In this document: one piece after another, positions 38,918-47,960 of the stretch | Position numbering within the stretch: position 1 is the stretch's first letter | Layout of the letters: the number at the start of each line of letters is the position of its first letter | DNA from: Pseudomonas brassicacearum | Lineage (GTDB): Bacteria > Pseudomonadota > Gammaproteobacteria > Pseudomonadales > Pseudomonadaceae | Direction: 5' to 3' | NCBI RefSeq assembly: GCF_000585995.1 | Contig: NZ_CP007410.1 | Span: 5,049,430 to 5,113,429, forward strand | DNA: 64,000 nucleotides | Translations under genes and position numbers: made by a program | The notes under the pieces: model-generated | Told to the model about the DNA's origin: nothing | Database searches by the model: none | The model's input: the letters and a program-made list of their open reading frames with translations, nothing else

Positions 38918-40099
38918 CTACAAAACCACCCCGCTATTGCGCAATTCGGCAATCCGCCCAGCACTGAACCCCAACGCCCCCAACACCTGATCCGTATGCG
39001 CCCCCAGCCCCACGCCAATATGTCGAGGCTCGGGCAGCCCTGCTGAAAACCTCAGCGGACAGGCCATCTGCGCCTGGCTCGAGCCATCGCCTCGGGGCAC
39101 TTGGGTCACCACCTGCCTGGCCTGTAACTGTGGATGCCCGAGGGCTTCTTCCAGGCTCAGCACAGGCTCGACGCAGGCATCGATCCCGGCAAACAGGCTG
39201 CAAAGCTCGGCGAAATCATGTTTCTCGAACTCGGCTTGCAGGGCCTCCTTGAGTTCGCGCTGTTGCTCGGGTTTCGGCGACAGCCCCCGGGCCGCCAGTT
39301 CCGGTCGCCCCAAGGCCCCGCACAATGCCTGCATGAACGCCGGCTCCAGGCTGCCCACCGACATCCAGCGCCCGTCCCGGGTGCGGTAATAGTCGTAGAA
39401 GCTGCCGCCATTGAGCATCTGGTTTTCCCAACCCGGTTCCACTCCGCAGGCCAGGTAACCGGCACCGGCCATGGCGTTCAGACTGAACACACAGTCGGTC
39501 ATGCTCACGTCCAGGTGCTGGCCCTGCCCGGTCTGCTGACGGGCGATCACCGCCGCCAACAGCCCGATCACCCCATGCAGCGAACCACCGGCGATGTCCG
39601 CTGCCTGGATCCCCAGCGGCAAGGGGCCGCTGCTGGCACGGCCAGTGTGGCTGGCCAGCCCCGCCAGGGCCAGGTAATTGATGTCGTGACCAGCGCGCTC
39701 CTTGTAGGGGCCGGTCTGGCCGTAGCCAGTGATCGACACGTAGATCAACCGGGGATTGATTGCCTTCAAGGCCTCATACCCCAGGCCCAGCCGATCCATC
39801 ACGCCGGGGCGGAACTGTTCCAGCAGAATGTCGTAGTCCCCCAGCAACTGCTCGATCACCTCCAGCGCCGCCGGCTGCTTGAGGTCCAACGCGAGGCTGC
39901 GCTTGTTGCGATTGAGGTAGGCATGACTGGCCGAGACGCCCTGGTCATGGGGCGGCAGTATCCGCAACAGATCCGGGCGGGTCGGCGACTCGATGCGCAA
40001 CACCTCGGCCCCCATGTCCGCCAGCAACAGCGAGGCGAACGGGCCGGGCAGCAGGGTCGAGAAGTCCAGAACCTTGAGCGATGCCAGTGGACCTTGCAT
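38918..40099 (-). CDS. CaiB/BaiF family CoA transferase
   Basis: The 393-aa protein has the class III CoA-transferase signatures: LKVLDFSTLLPGPFASLLLA at the N-terminus, catalytic Asp and neighbours in YLNRNKRSLALDLKQ, DILLEQFRPGVMDRLGLGYE, and IYVSITGYGQTGPYKERAGH. These enzymes move CoA between organic acids; the substrate is not predictable here. It is isolated from metabolic partners. Confidence 0.93.
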   Translation of the reverse strand: MQGPLASLKVLDFSTLLPGPFASLLLADMGAEVLRIESPTRPDLLRILPPHDQGVSASHAYLNRNKRSLALDLKQPAALEVIEQLLGDYDILLEQFRPGVMDRLGLGYEALKAINPRLIYVSITGYGQTGPYKERAGHDINYLALAGLASHTGRASSGPLPLGIQAADIAGGSLHGVIGLLAAVIARQQTGQGQHLDVSMTDCVFSLNAMAGAGYLACGVEPGWENQMLNGGSFYDYYRTRDGRWMSVGSLEPAFMQALCGALGRPELAARGLSPKPEQQRELKEALQAEFEKHDFAELCSLFAGIDACVEPVLSLEEALGHPQLQARQVVTQVPRGDGSSQAQMACPLRFSAGLPEPRHIGVGLGAHTDQVLGALGFSAGRIAELRNSGVVL

Positions 40100-40205
40100 G
40101 GGCGATCTCCGAAGGATGACGGCTAAAGACTAGGCAGGGACTGGCGGTGGGGCAATTACCGCAGGTGCCAGTCTGGATGACCATTGCGCTCAGCGTGAGA
40201 GTTCT

Positions 40206-40331
40206 TGTGGCGAGGGAGCTTGCTCCCGCTGGGCCGCGTAGCAGCCCCCCGCCATTTGTCTGAGGAACCGTGGTGGCAGACACATCTTAGGGTCGCTTCG
40301 CAACCCAGCGGGAGCAAGCTCCCTCGCCACA
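40206..40331. repeat. REP pair (REPIN), family B
   Basis: Inverted TGTGGCGAGGGAGCTTGCTC copies flank a loop with GGGCCGCGTAGCAGCCCC, between the divergent-side CoA-transferase gene and the dctA terminator. Confidence 0.9.
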
Positions 40332-40363
40332 GAAGCCTCCTCGACTGAAGAGTTCTTCCAATA

Positions 40364-40388
40364 AAAAACCCGCCGAAGCGGGTTTTTC
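40364..40388 (-). terminator. Intrinsic terminator of dctA
   Basis: On the minus strand, ACCCGCTTCGGCGGGT is followed by a T-run just downstream of the dctA stop. An A-run on the other side could make it bidirectional. Confidence 0.9.
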
Positions 40389-40403
40389 ATTGCAGCCTGA
40401 GAA

Positions 40404-41756
40404 TTACTTCACAGCGCCTGGAGCAGAGGACTCAGCCGCTACAATCTGCGCCGCCGCGATCTGCTCGTCATCTTCACGAACGTCGGAGATACCGCGACCA
40501 CCGGAAGCCAGTTCGGTCTGCAGCTGGTCTTCATCCAGCTCCTTGACCCACTTGGCAACCACGATCGTGGCCACAGCGTTGCCCACCAGGTTGGTCAGGG
40601 CGCGGGCTTCGGACATGAAGCGATCGATACCCAAGATCAGTGCCAGGCCGGCCACCGGCAAGGTACCCACGGCCGACAGGGTGGCCGCCAGTACGATGAA
40701 GCCGCTACCGGTCACGCCAGCAGCACCTTTGGACGACAGCAACAACACCAGCAGCAGGGTGATCTGGTGAGTCAGGTCCATCGGGGTGTCGGTGGCCTGG
40801 GCGATGAACACCGCAGCCATGGTCAGGTAGATCGAAGTACCGTCGAGGTTGAACGAGTAGCCAGTCGGGATCACCAGGCCTACGACAGACTTCTTGGCAC
40901 CCAGGCGCTCCATCTTGATCAGCATGCGTGGCAGGGCCGATTCCGACGAGGAAGTACCCAGCACGATCAGCAGTTCCTCACGGATGTAGCGGATCAGCTT
41001 GACGACGCTGAAACCGTGGGCGCGGCAGATGGCGCCCAGCACCACCAATACGAACACCACGCAGGTGATGTAGAAGCAGATCATCAGCTGGCCCAGTTGC
41101 ACCAGCGAACCAACACCGTAGGCGCCGATGGTAAACGCCATGGCACCGAAGGCACCGAGGGGCGCCAGTTTCATGATCATGTTGATGATGATGAACATCA
41201 CGTGGGCGAAGCGATCGATGAAATCCAGCACCGGCTTGCCGTAGGCACCCAGGCGATGCAGGGCGAAGCCGAAGATCACCGAGAACATCAGCACTTGCAG
41301 GATGTCGCCGTTGGCGAATGCGCCAACGATGGTGTTCGGGATCACGTTGAGGATGAAGGCAATGATGCTCTGGTCTTTACCGGCCGAGATGAAACCGGCG
41401 ATCTTGCTGGTGTCCAGGGTCGACACGTCGATGTGCATGCCGACGCCCGGTTGCACGACGTTGACCACGACCAGACCGATCAGCAGGGCAATGGTGGAGA
41501 CGATTTCAAAGTAGAGCAGCGCGTAGCCGCCAGTCTTGCCCACCGACTTCATGTTCTGCATGCCGGCGATACCGCTGACGACGGTACAGAAGATGATGGG
41601 GGCGATGACCATTTTGATCAGTTTGATGAACCCGTCACCGAACGGCTTGAGGGCAACACCGGTCTGCGGGTAGAAGTGGCCGAGCAAAATGCCGATGGCA
41701 ATGGCTACGATCACCTGGAAATACAAGGATTTGTACAGTGGCTGACGAGTCGTCAT
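40404..41756 (-). CDS. dctA: C4-dicarboxylate:cation symporter DctA
   Basis: The 450-aa inner-membrane glutamate-transporter-fold protein takes up succinate, fumarate and malate. It has the DctA N-terminus ([20 protein letters not shown]), the serine-rich loop in [14 protein letters not shown], and the [16 protein letters not shown] substrate/cation motif. Its promoter region carries a perfect sigma-54 site and two upstream palindromes. It is divergent from an AraC regulator gene. Confidence 0.95.
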   Translation of the reverse strand: MTTRQPLYKSLYFQVIVAIAIGILLGHFYPQTGVALKPFGDGFIKLIKMVIAPIIFCTVVSGIAGMQNMKSVGKTGGYALLYFEIVSTIALLIGLVVVNVVQPGVGMHIDVSTLDTSKIAGFISAGKDQSIIAFILNVIPNTIVGAFANGDILQVLMFSVIFGFALHRLGAYGKPVLDFIDRFAHVMFIIINMIMKLAPLGAFGAMAFTIGAYGVGSLVQLGQLMICFYITCVVFVLVVLGAICRAHGFSVVKLIRYIREELLIVLGTSSSESALPRMLIKMERLGAKKSVVGLVIPTGYSFNLDGTSIYLTMAAVFIAQATDTPMDLTHQITLLLVLLLSSKGAAGVTGSGFIVLAATLSAVGTLPVAGLALILGIDRFMSEARALTNLVGNAVATIVVAKWVKELDEDQLQTELASGGRGISDVREDDEQIAAAQIVAAESSAPGAVK

Positions 41757-41885
41757 GGCAAACCTTCCTCAAGTGTCTCGTGTGACGACATCCACCTGTC
41801 ATCCACGACACCTCAATTGCGAACCCTCCTGCGCTGGAGGGATTTGTTTTTGTCGGCTGCACGCGGCAGACCTACGTAACACATC

Positions 41886-41900
41886 GCAAAGCGCGTGCCA
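41886..41900 (-). promoter_or_regulatory. Sigma-54 promoter of dctA
   Basis: On the minus strand TGGCAC-N5-TTGC matches the -24/-12 consensus exactly. It gives a leader of roughly 118 bases that includes a CCCTCC/GGAGGG hairpin (41824-41841). RpoN control of dctA by DctB/DctD is known in other Pseudomonas. Confidence 0.88.
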
Positions 41901-41980
41901 TTTTTTGCGAAATGCCCTACATCCGGTATAGCAGACGGGTTTGTGGATTCCACACCACAGTTAAACGCAATGTGTAAGTG

Positions 41981-42035
41981 GCGGATTTCCGCCTACAGAC
42001 CACCCAGCGTTCCGGGATTTGGCGGATATCCGCCT
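41981..42035. promoter_or_regulatory. Two palindromes upstream of the sigma-54 promoter, likely enhancer sites
   Basis: GGCGGA-TT-TCCGCC (41981-41994) and the perfect palindrome GGCGGATATCCGCC (42022-42035) are 41 bp apart, close to four helical turns. They lie 85-150 bp upstream of the dctA -24 element, the usual distance for a sigma-54 activator such as DctD. They are also 55-95 bp upstream of the AraC-family start, so autoregulation there is an alternative. Confidence 0.7.
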
Positions 42036-42089
42036 TGCCCAGCTTCAAGCCCCTGCTACCATCGCCCGCTTAACGGACGGATTTTCGCC

Positions 42090-43088
42090 ATGCGCCAACG
42101 CACGATTGCCAGTCACTTCGCCCGCGCAGCCCTGGGCGGCGCCCGTCGGCAAGGGTTCGACTATTTTCCTTTGCTGCAACAGCTGGGCATCAGCCCTGAG
42201 CTGCTGGACGAACCGCGCGCGCGCATTGCGCCGGAACAGTTCACCCGCCTGTTGCAGGCGTTGTGGCAAAACCTGGACGACGAATACCTGGGGTTCGGCC
42301 AGGCCCCGAGTAAACCCGGGACCTTCGCGATGATGTGTCACGCGCTGATCCACTGCCGTACCCTGGGTAAGGCCCTCCAACGCGGCCTGTTGTTCTACAG
42401 CCTGTTCCCCGACGCCCCGAGCCTGACCCTGGAGGCCGATGGCGAGCGGGTACGACTGGTGCTGAACGACTCGACGTTGTGGGACCCGGATCACTTCCTG
42501 AGTGAAAGCCTGCTGGTGGTCTGGCATCGACTCGCCAGTTGGTTGATCGGCCAGCGGATCGGCCTGGAACAGGCAACCTTCGGCTACGCCAAGCCTGCCC
42601 ACGCTGCCGAATACGACCTGCTGTTTCCCTGTGCACTGGTGTTCGAAGCTCCCAGCAGCAGCCTGTTGTTTCACAGTCGCTACCTGGATATGCCGCTGCT
42701 GCAGGACGAACGAACCCTCAAGCATTTCCTCGAACGCTCCCCCGCCAACCTGCTGTCGCGACCGGACGATGGCCACAGCCTGAGCAGCCAACTGCGCCGC
42801 CTGCTCAGCCGCGACACCGCACGCTGGCCCGACCTGGAAACCGTGGCCGCCCATCTGCACATCAGTCCCCAGACGCTGCGCCGGCATTTGCGCGAGGAAG
42901 GCACCAGTTTCCAGGAACTCAAGGATCAGCTGCGGCGGGATATCGCCATCTATCATCTGGGGCGCGCGGATTTGTCGTTGCAGCAGATTGCCGAGCAGTT
43001 GGGGTTCTCGGAACCGTCGGCGTTTCACCGGGCGTTCAAGAAGTGGACAGGGGTGACGCCGGGGGCCTACAGGGAGTTGGAGAACTGA
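42090..43088 (+). CDS. AraC-family transcriptional regulator (OruR/ArgR-like layout)
   Basis: The 332-aa protein has an N-terminal ligand-sensing domain of the Arabinose_bd type (FDYFPLLQQLGISPELLDEP and onward) and a C-terminal AraC helix-turn-helix pair (about 235-330: VAAHLHISPQTLRRHLREEG, then LSLQQIAEQLGFSEPSAFHR and WTGVTPGAYR). Ligand and targets are unknown. The ATG at 42090 removes an upstream extension that reads through the palindromes. Confidence 0.9.
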   Translation: MRQRTIASHFARAALGGARRQGFDYFPLLQQLGISPELLDEPRARIAPEQFTRLLQALWQNLDDEYLGFGQAPSKPGTFAMMCHALIHCRTLGKALQRGLLFYSLFPDAPSLTLEADGERVRLVLNDSTLWDPDHFLSESLLVVWHRLASWLIGQRIGLEQATFGYAKPAHAAEYDLLFPCALVFEAPSSSLLFHSRYLDMPLLQDERTLKHFLERSPANLLSRPDDGHSLSSQLRRLLSRDTARWPDLETVAAHLHISPQTLRRHLREEGTSFQELKDQLRRDIAIYHLGRADLSLQQIAEQLGFSEPSAFHRAFKKWTGVTPGAYRELEN

Positions 43089-43122
43089 TTTCTTGATTGG
43101 TTTTTTGTGCTGTGCTGACTGG

Positions 43123-43207
43123 CCTCATCGCGAGCAAGCTCGCTCCCACAGGGATTTGTGAGCGCCGAAAATCCAATGTGGGAGCGAGCTTGCTCGCGAT
43201 GAGGCCC
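43123..43207. repeat. REP pair (REPIN), family A
   Basis: CATCGCGAGCAAGCTCGCTC and inverted TGTGGGAGCGAGCTTGCTCG flank a short loop between the AraC gene and phoQ. Confidence 0.9.
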
Positions 43208-43231
43208 GCAAACACACCGAGAACATCCCAG

Positions 43232-44578
43232 TCACACCACCGGAAAATGAATCCGGAACGCCGCCCCGCCCAGCGCTGAATCTCCCAGGGTCAACCGCGC
43301 GCCATAGCTCTCGATGATGTCTTTGACCACCGCCAGGCCAATGCCCTGCCCCGGATGCTGGCGGTCCAGCCGCTCGCCGCGCTGGAGGATCCGCGCACGT
43401 TGATCCGGTGGCACGCCCGGCCCGTCGTCCTCGACGCACAACTCCTGGCCGCCGAGGGTCTGATGCACGCTGACCCGCACCTCACCCAGGCAAAGCCGAT
43501 AAGCGTTTTCCAGCAAGTTGCCGAGCATTTCCAGCAAGGCGCCCTGTTCGATCGGCACCTGGCACTGCTCCGGCAGATCGAAACCGACATTCACCCGTTT
43601 GTCGCGATAGACCTTGTCCAGGGTGTCGCACAAGCTTTGCAGCACCGGGCGCAAGGGCACCTGATGGCGCACCAGCCCGCTTTTGCGCAAGCTGGCGCGT
43701 TGCAACTGATAGCCGATCTGCTGGCTCATGCGCTCGATCTGGGCTTGCAGCACCCAGGCCTGTCCACGGTCCTCGGGGCGCCGGGCCATGTCCTCGCTGA
43801 CACCCTGCAACACCGCCAGCGGGGTTTTCAGGCTGTGGGCCAAGTCATCGAGGGAGTCGCGGTAACGGCTGCGCTGCTCCCGCTCGCTGTACAACAAACG
43901 GTTGAGGGAACCGGTCAGACGCAACAGTTCCCGGGGATGTTCGGTACTGAGGCTTTCCCGAGCCCCGCTTTCGATTTCATCCAGTTCCTGACTCAGGCGC
44001 CGCAGCGCCCGCAGGCCCCAGGTCAGGCCGATCCATAGCAGGGCCAACAACACCGCCAGAGCAGCACCGAAGCCCAGGTAGAGATTGTCCCGCAGGCCCT
44101 GCAGGGTCACTTCGTAGTCACGAACCGGTTGCAGGGTGACGATACTGAACGCCGCATTCTGGCCACCGAGCAGCTTGATCTCGACGTCATAGACAAAAAA
44201 CTCCTGGCCATCGTTTTCGCGGATGCGCGCGAACTGGTTGCCCTGGCCGTCATAGCGCGGCGTGTAGTTGATGTTCTCTTCCTGGGTGGCCTTCGACCGC
44301 CAGACCAACCGTCCTTCGCGATCATAGATGTACCCCAGCAGGCGGGCATCGGCGAGGTTGAAGCGTTCGTCGGGCAATTGTGCCGGCATCTTCAACCGAT
44401 TGTTTTCCACCCGGGCGGCGGAAATCAGCGTGGTCACGTCCGACGCCAGGCGTTGCTCGATGGATTCCTGCAACGCCAGGCTGAACGCCCCCTGCATGGC
44501 CGGCAGCAAGGCCAGCATGAACAGCACCGCCAGGGTCATGGCGGCCAGCATCAACCGCAGTCGAAGCGAACGAATCAC
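43232..44578 (-). CDS. phoQ: Sensor histidine kinase PhoQ
   Basis: The 448-aa membrane kinase senses low Mg2+ and cationic peptides. There are two membrane segments (about 9-30 and 165-185) around a periplasmic sensor with an acidic patch, then HAMP, HisKA with His in LDDLAHSLKTPLAVLQGVSE, and HATPase (NLLENAYR, VEDDGPGVP, GQGIGLAVVKDI). Its ATG overlaps the phoP stop (ATGA). It is the third gene of the oprH-phoP-phoQ operon. Confidence 0.95.
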   Translation of the reverse strand: MIRSLRLRLMLAAMTLAVLFMLALLPAMQGAFSLALQESIEQRLASDVTTLISAARVENNRLKMPAQLPDERFNLADARLLGYIYDREGRLVWRSKATQEENINYTPRYDGQGNQFARIRENDGQEFFVYDVEIKLLGGQNAAFSIVTLQPVRDYEVTLQGLRDNLYLGFGAALAVLLALLWIGLTWGLRALRRLSQELDEIESGARESLSTEHPRELLRLTGSLNRLLYSEREQRSRYRDSLDDLAHSLKTPLAVLQGVSEDMARRPEDRGQAWVLQAQIERMSQQIGYQLQRASLRKSGLVRHQVPLRPVLQSLCDTLDKVYRDKRVNVGFDLPEQCQVPIEQGALLEMLGNLLENAYRLCLGEVRVSVHQTLGGQELCVEDDGPGVPPDQRARILQRGERLDRQHPGQGIGLAVVKDIIESYGARLTLGDSALGGAAFRIHFPVV

Positions 44579-45252
44579 TGGCAGCGCTCGTTGAACAAGT
44601 AACCCAGGCCCCGCACGGTGTCGATCGGTTTGAAGCCGGCCGGGGCCTCCAGTTTGCGCCGCAGGCGCCCTACCAACACTTCGATGACATTGGGATCACG
44701 CTCATCGTCATCGGGGTAAAGCTGTTCCATCAAGCGATCCTTGGCCACCACTTGCTGGTGATGGCGCATCAGGTATTCAAGGATGCGATATTCGTAGGCG
44801 GTCAACGCCAGGGGCTCGTCACCCAAGGAGGCTTGTTTGCGGTTGAGGTCGAGTAACAACGGACCGGCCACGATGGTCGACTGGGTGAAGCCGCTGGAGC
44901 GACGCAACAGGGCGTTCAGCCGAGCCTCCAGCTCTTCGAACTGAAACGGCTTGACCACGTAGTCATCGGCCCCGGCGGCCAGGCCTTCGACCTTGTCCTG
45001 CCAGTTACCACGGGCGGTCAGGATCAGGATCGGAAACGTCTTGTCCTGCGAGCGCAGCCGGCGGATCAATTCCAACCCGCTGATGCCCGGCAAGCCCAGG
45101 TCGATCACCGCCAGGTCATGGTTGAATTCGCGAACCTGATACAAGGCTTCTTCGGCATTGGCCACGGCCTGTACCACATGGCCGCTGTCGGTAAGACGGG
45201 TTTGCAGGTGATGACGCAACAGCGCTTCGTCTTCGACGACCAGTAATTTCAT
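44575..45252 (-). CDS. phoP: Response regulator PhoP
   Basis: The 225-aa OmpR-family regulator has a receiver domain (MKLLVVEDEALLRHHL, phospho-Asp in LAVIDLGLPGISGLEL, Lys in DDYVVKPFQFEELEARL) and a winged-helix DNA-binding domain (about 125-225, ending RGLGYLFNER). The ATG at 45252 gives the family start. It activates its own operon through PhoP boxes. Confidence 0.96.
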   Translation of the reverse strand: MKLLVVEDEALLRHHLQTRLTDSGHVVQAVANAEEALYQVREFNHDLAVIDLGLPGISGLELIRRLRSQDKTFPILILTARGNWQDKVEGLAAGADDYVVKPFQFEELEARLNALLRRSSGFTQSTIVAGPLLLDLNRKQASLGDEPLALTAYEYRILEYLMRHHQQVVAKDRLMEQLYPDDDERDPNVIEVLVGRLRRKLEAPAGFKPIDTVRGLGYLFNERCQ

Positions 45253-45356
45253 GGAGCCTCTCTCCAGGCAATCAAACAATCCAGTGCGGCGCACCCCAAC
45301 GAAAGACGCCGGATCGTCTTGGGCCGATCCGGCTCGATACCCTCACTTTCGCCCGC

Positions 45357-45956
45357 TTAGAACGTGTAGTTGGCGGACAGGTAAGTCTGGGCGCTGCTGG
45401 TCAGGTCCAACGAACCGACCTTGGCGCCACCGGGTGGGCTCATCTCGGTGCTGGCGTTGCTACGCAGGTAACGGTAACCCAGTTCCACGGAGGTGTTTTG
45501 CGAAATTTGTTGCAGGACACCGCCTTGCAAACCCACCGCGTAGCCGATGTCACTGTCGCGGCTGAAGCCAGGGGAGTCCTGGGTCAGCTTGGTCAGGCCC
45601 GCCGTACCGCCGCCGAACAGTTTGGTGCTGCTGGTGACCGGAAGGAACACATCGTAGCTGCCCAGCAGGTTTTCCTGGCGCAACTTGATGCCGTTGTGAG
45701 TCCCCGAGACGTTGTCATAAGTGGCGTAGTAGCGACCCTGGTCGTTTTGCTTGCCCAGTCGCACACCGTACGTGGTGTCCTTGCCGATGATGCCGTCAGC
45801 GTTCGGGTGGTTCAGGTTGTCGTTCAGGGCGTCGGATTTCTTGACCTTGTCGCTGGTCTGGCCAAGGGTCAGGCTGGCGAAATTGTCGTCGGCGTGGGCC
45901 ATGGCACTGGCGCCCAACACGGTGAAAGCCAACAGCAGTTTTTTCATGGAAGTCAT
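45357..45956 (-). CDS. oprH: Outer-membrane protein OprH
   Basis: The 199-aa protein has a signal peptide (MTSMKKLLLAFTVLGASAMA followed by HA) and an eight-stranded beta-barrel pattern ending in Tyr-Thr-Phe, the outer-membrane C-terminal signature. OprH binds divalent-cation sites of LPS under low Mg2+. AAAGGAG lies 8 bases before the ATG at 45956. First gene of oprH-phoP-phoQ, with a triple PhoP box upstream. Confidence 0.94.
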   Translation of the reverse strand: MTSMKKLLLAFTVLGASAMAHADDNFASLTLGQTSDKVKKSDALNDNLNHPNADGIIGKDTTYGVRLGKQNDQGRYYATYDNVSGTHNGIKLRQENLLGSYDVFLPVTSSTKLFGGGTAGLTKLTQDSPGFSRDSDIGYAVGLQGGVLQQISQNTSVELGYRYLRSNASTEMSPPGGAKVGSLDLTSSAQTYLSANYTF

Positions 45957-46017
45957 GGTCGAGCTCCTTTGAAGCGTGGGTGATGTGTGAAGTCGAAGCC
46001 ACGTTAACCAGCGGTCC

Positions 46018-46045
46018 CTGAACACCCCTTGAACGTTCTCTGAAC
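46018..46045 (-). promoter_or_regulatory. PhoP box array upstream of oprH
   Basis: On the minus strand, three hexamers GTTCAG, GTTCAA and GTTCAG start exactly 11 bases apart, matching the Pseudomonas PhoP box (GTTCAG-N5-GTTCAG) with an extra third half-site. Confidence 0.85.
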
Positions 46046-46099
46046 CTGCGCTGAATGAATCGGCTAATCTGAGCGGACCACTTTTTAAGGAGATCCGTC

Positions 46100-46891
46100 A
46101 TGCGCAGGTTGCTTGCTGTTTTACTTCTGGCGCTCAGCGGTGCGAGCCACGCAGCCATCCAGACCCAGGAGATCCCCTATACCAGTGCCGACGGCACCCA
46201 GCTGATCGGTTACTACGCCTACGACGACGCCGTCAAAGGCCCGCGCCCGGGCGTGGTGGTGGTGCATGAGTGGTGGGGACTGAACGACTACGCCAAGCGT
46301 CGCGCCCGTGACCTCGCCGGCCTGGGCTACAGCGCCCTCGCCATCGACATGTACGGCGACGGCAAGAACACCGAACACCCCAAGGACGCCATGGCGTTCA
46401 TGCAGGCGGCGCTCAAGGACGGCAAGGCGGCCAGTGCGCGATTCCAGGCCGGGCTCGACCTGTTGAAAAAACAACCCCAGACCGATCCGGACAAAATCGC
46501 CGCCATCGGTTACTGCTTCGGCGGCAAGGTGGTGCTGGACGCGGCGCGCCAGGGTGTACCCCTGGCCGGCGTAGTGAGTTTCCATGGCGCGTTGGTGACC
46601 AACACCCCGGCCACGCCTGGCAGCGTCAAGGCCAAGATTCTGGTCGAGCACGGCGCGCTGGACAGCATGGTCACCGAGGACAATGTCACTGCGTTCAAGA
46701 GCGAAATGGACAAAGCCGGCGCCGACTATAAATTCGTCAGCCTTAAAGACGCCAAGCACGGCTTCAGCAACCCGGACGCCGACCGCTTGAGCCACGGTGA
46801 GCATGGCGGGCCGGATATTGGCTACAACAAGGCTGCCGATGAAAAGTCGTGGGCGGACATGCAGAAGTTCTTCAAGAAAGTCTTTGGCTGA
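46100..46891 (+). CDS. Dienelactone hydrolase family protein, secreted
   Basis: The 263-aa alpha/beta hydrolase has a Sec signal peptide (MRRLLAVLLLALSGASHA). The family motifs are VVVVHEWWGLNDYAKRRA, the nucleophile Cys in IAAIGYCFGGKVVLD, and the later Asp/His in EHGALDSMV and AKHGFSNPDA. Its periplasmic location is unusual for classical dienelactone hydrolases. Substrate unknown. The ATG follows AAGGAGATCCGTC. Confidence 0.9.
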   Translation: MRRLLAVLLLALSGASHAAIQTQEIPYTSADGTQLIGYYAYDDAVKGPRPGVVVVHEWWGLNDYAKRRARDLAGLGYSALAIDMYGDGKNTEHPKDAMAFMQAALKDGKAASARFQAGLDLLKKQPQTDPDKIAAIGYCFGGKVVLDAARQGVPLAGVVSFHGALVTNTPATPGSVKAKILVEHGALDSMVTEDNVTAFKSEMDKAGADYKFVSLKDAKHGFSNPDADRLSHGEHGGPDIGYNKAADEKSWADMQKFFKKVFG

Positions 46892-46911
46892 CTTTCAGCC
46901 GGAACATTCCC

Positions 46912-47042
46912 TGTGGCGAGGGAGCTTGCTCCCGCTGGGCTGCGCAGCAGCCCCAACACCAGCGACGCGTTCAACCTGAGACACCGAGCTGTCAGGTTCA
47001 GGACTGCTTCGCAGCCCAGCGGGAGCAAGCTCCCTCGCCACA
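46912..47042. repeat. REP pair (REPIN), family B
   Basis: Inverted TGTGGCGAGGGAGCTTGCTC copies flank a loop with GGGCTGCGCAGCAGCCCC, between the dienelactone hydrolase and PPTase genes. Confidence 0.9.
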
Positions 47043-47117
47043 AAAGCCGAGCCTTGCCCCGTTCAACAGGACTCGCCCCCCTACCCAGCCTCAAGCCAAC
47101 CCGGCAAAATGCCGGGC

Positions 47118-47843
47118 ATGAACGCACTCCCCGCTCTGCCCGCCTGCTGCACGCCTCTGGACGATCAATGGCTGTTGCCCGAAGCCCTGTCCGATACAGT
47201 GCTGTTGAGCACCTGCTTTGATCCACTGCTGCTGACCGGCAATGACTTCCCCAACAGCGCCATCGAACCACCGGCGAGCATCCAGCGTTCGGTGGCCAAG
47301 CGTCAGGCTGAATTCCTCGCCGGGCGGATCTGCGCCCGGGCGGCCCTGCGCCAGTTGGACGGCCAGACCTGCGTGCCGAGCATTGGCGAGGACCGCGCCC
47401 CGGTGTGGCCGGCCCACATCAGCGGCTCGATCACCCACAGCACGGGCCGGGCGGCGGCCATCGTCGCCAACAAAGATCACTGGCGAGGGCTGGGCATGGA
47501 CCTGGAAAACCTGCTCGACGCCGAACGCGCCGAGCGCCTGGCCGGTGAAATCCTAACGCCGCCAGAGTTGCTGCGCATGGCCACACTCCCGCGAGCTGAC
47601 CAGCCATTGCTGGTGACCCTGACCTTTTCAGTGAAGGAAAGCCTGTTCAAGGCGCTGTACCCGATCGTCAGGCAGCGCTTTTATTTCGAACACGCCGAAG
47701 TGCTGGAATGGACACGCAGTGGACAAGTGCGACTGCGGTTGCTGACAGACTTGTCGACCGAGTGGCGTCATGGCAGCGAACTGGAGGCGCAGTTTGGGGT
47801 GAAAGATGGGCAGTTGTTGAGTTTGGTGGGGGTCAAGGCCTGA
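47118..47843 (+). CDS. pcpS: 4'-phosphopantetheinyl transferase, PcpS-like
   Basis: The 241-aa EntD/Sfp-type enzyme moves phosphopantetheine from CoA to carrier proteins. Metal and CoA motifs are GLGMDLENLL and LTFSVKESLFKALYP; upstream are RICARAALRQL and HISGSITHSTGRAA. In P. aeruginosa PcpS serves fatty-acid, siderophore and other carrier proteins, and lies between oprH and nrdA as here. It could supply any carrier-protein-dependent siderophore synthesis in this strain. Confidence 0.9.
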   Translation: MNALPALPACCTPLDDQWLLPEALSDTVLLSTCFDPLLLTGNDFPNSAIEPPASIQRSVAKRQAEFLAGRICARAALRQLDGQTCVPSIGEDRAPVWPAHISGSITHSTGRAAAIVANKDHWRGLGMDLENLLDAERAERLAGEILTPPELLRMATLPRADQPLLVTLTFSVKESLFKALYPIVRQRFYFEHAEVLEWTRSGQVRLRLLTDLSTEWRHGSELEAQFGVKDGQLLSLVGVKA

Positions 47844-47863
47844 GATTTGCAGAGCCTGGAAGG

Positions 47864-47942
47864 CCGCCTTCGCGAGCAAGCTCGCTCCCACAGGGTGGAA
47901 TGCATTCAAAATGTGGGAGCGAGCTTGCTCGCGATGACGGCG
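47864..47942. repeat. REP pair (REPIN), family A
   Basis: CTTCGCGAGCAAGCTCGCTC and inverted TGTGGGAGCGAGCTTGCTCG flank a short loop between convergent genes. Confidence 0.88.
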
Positions 47943-47960
47943 ATAAAGGCACTACACCTC

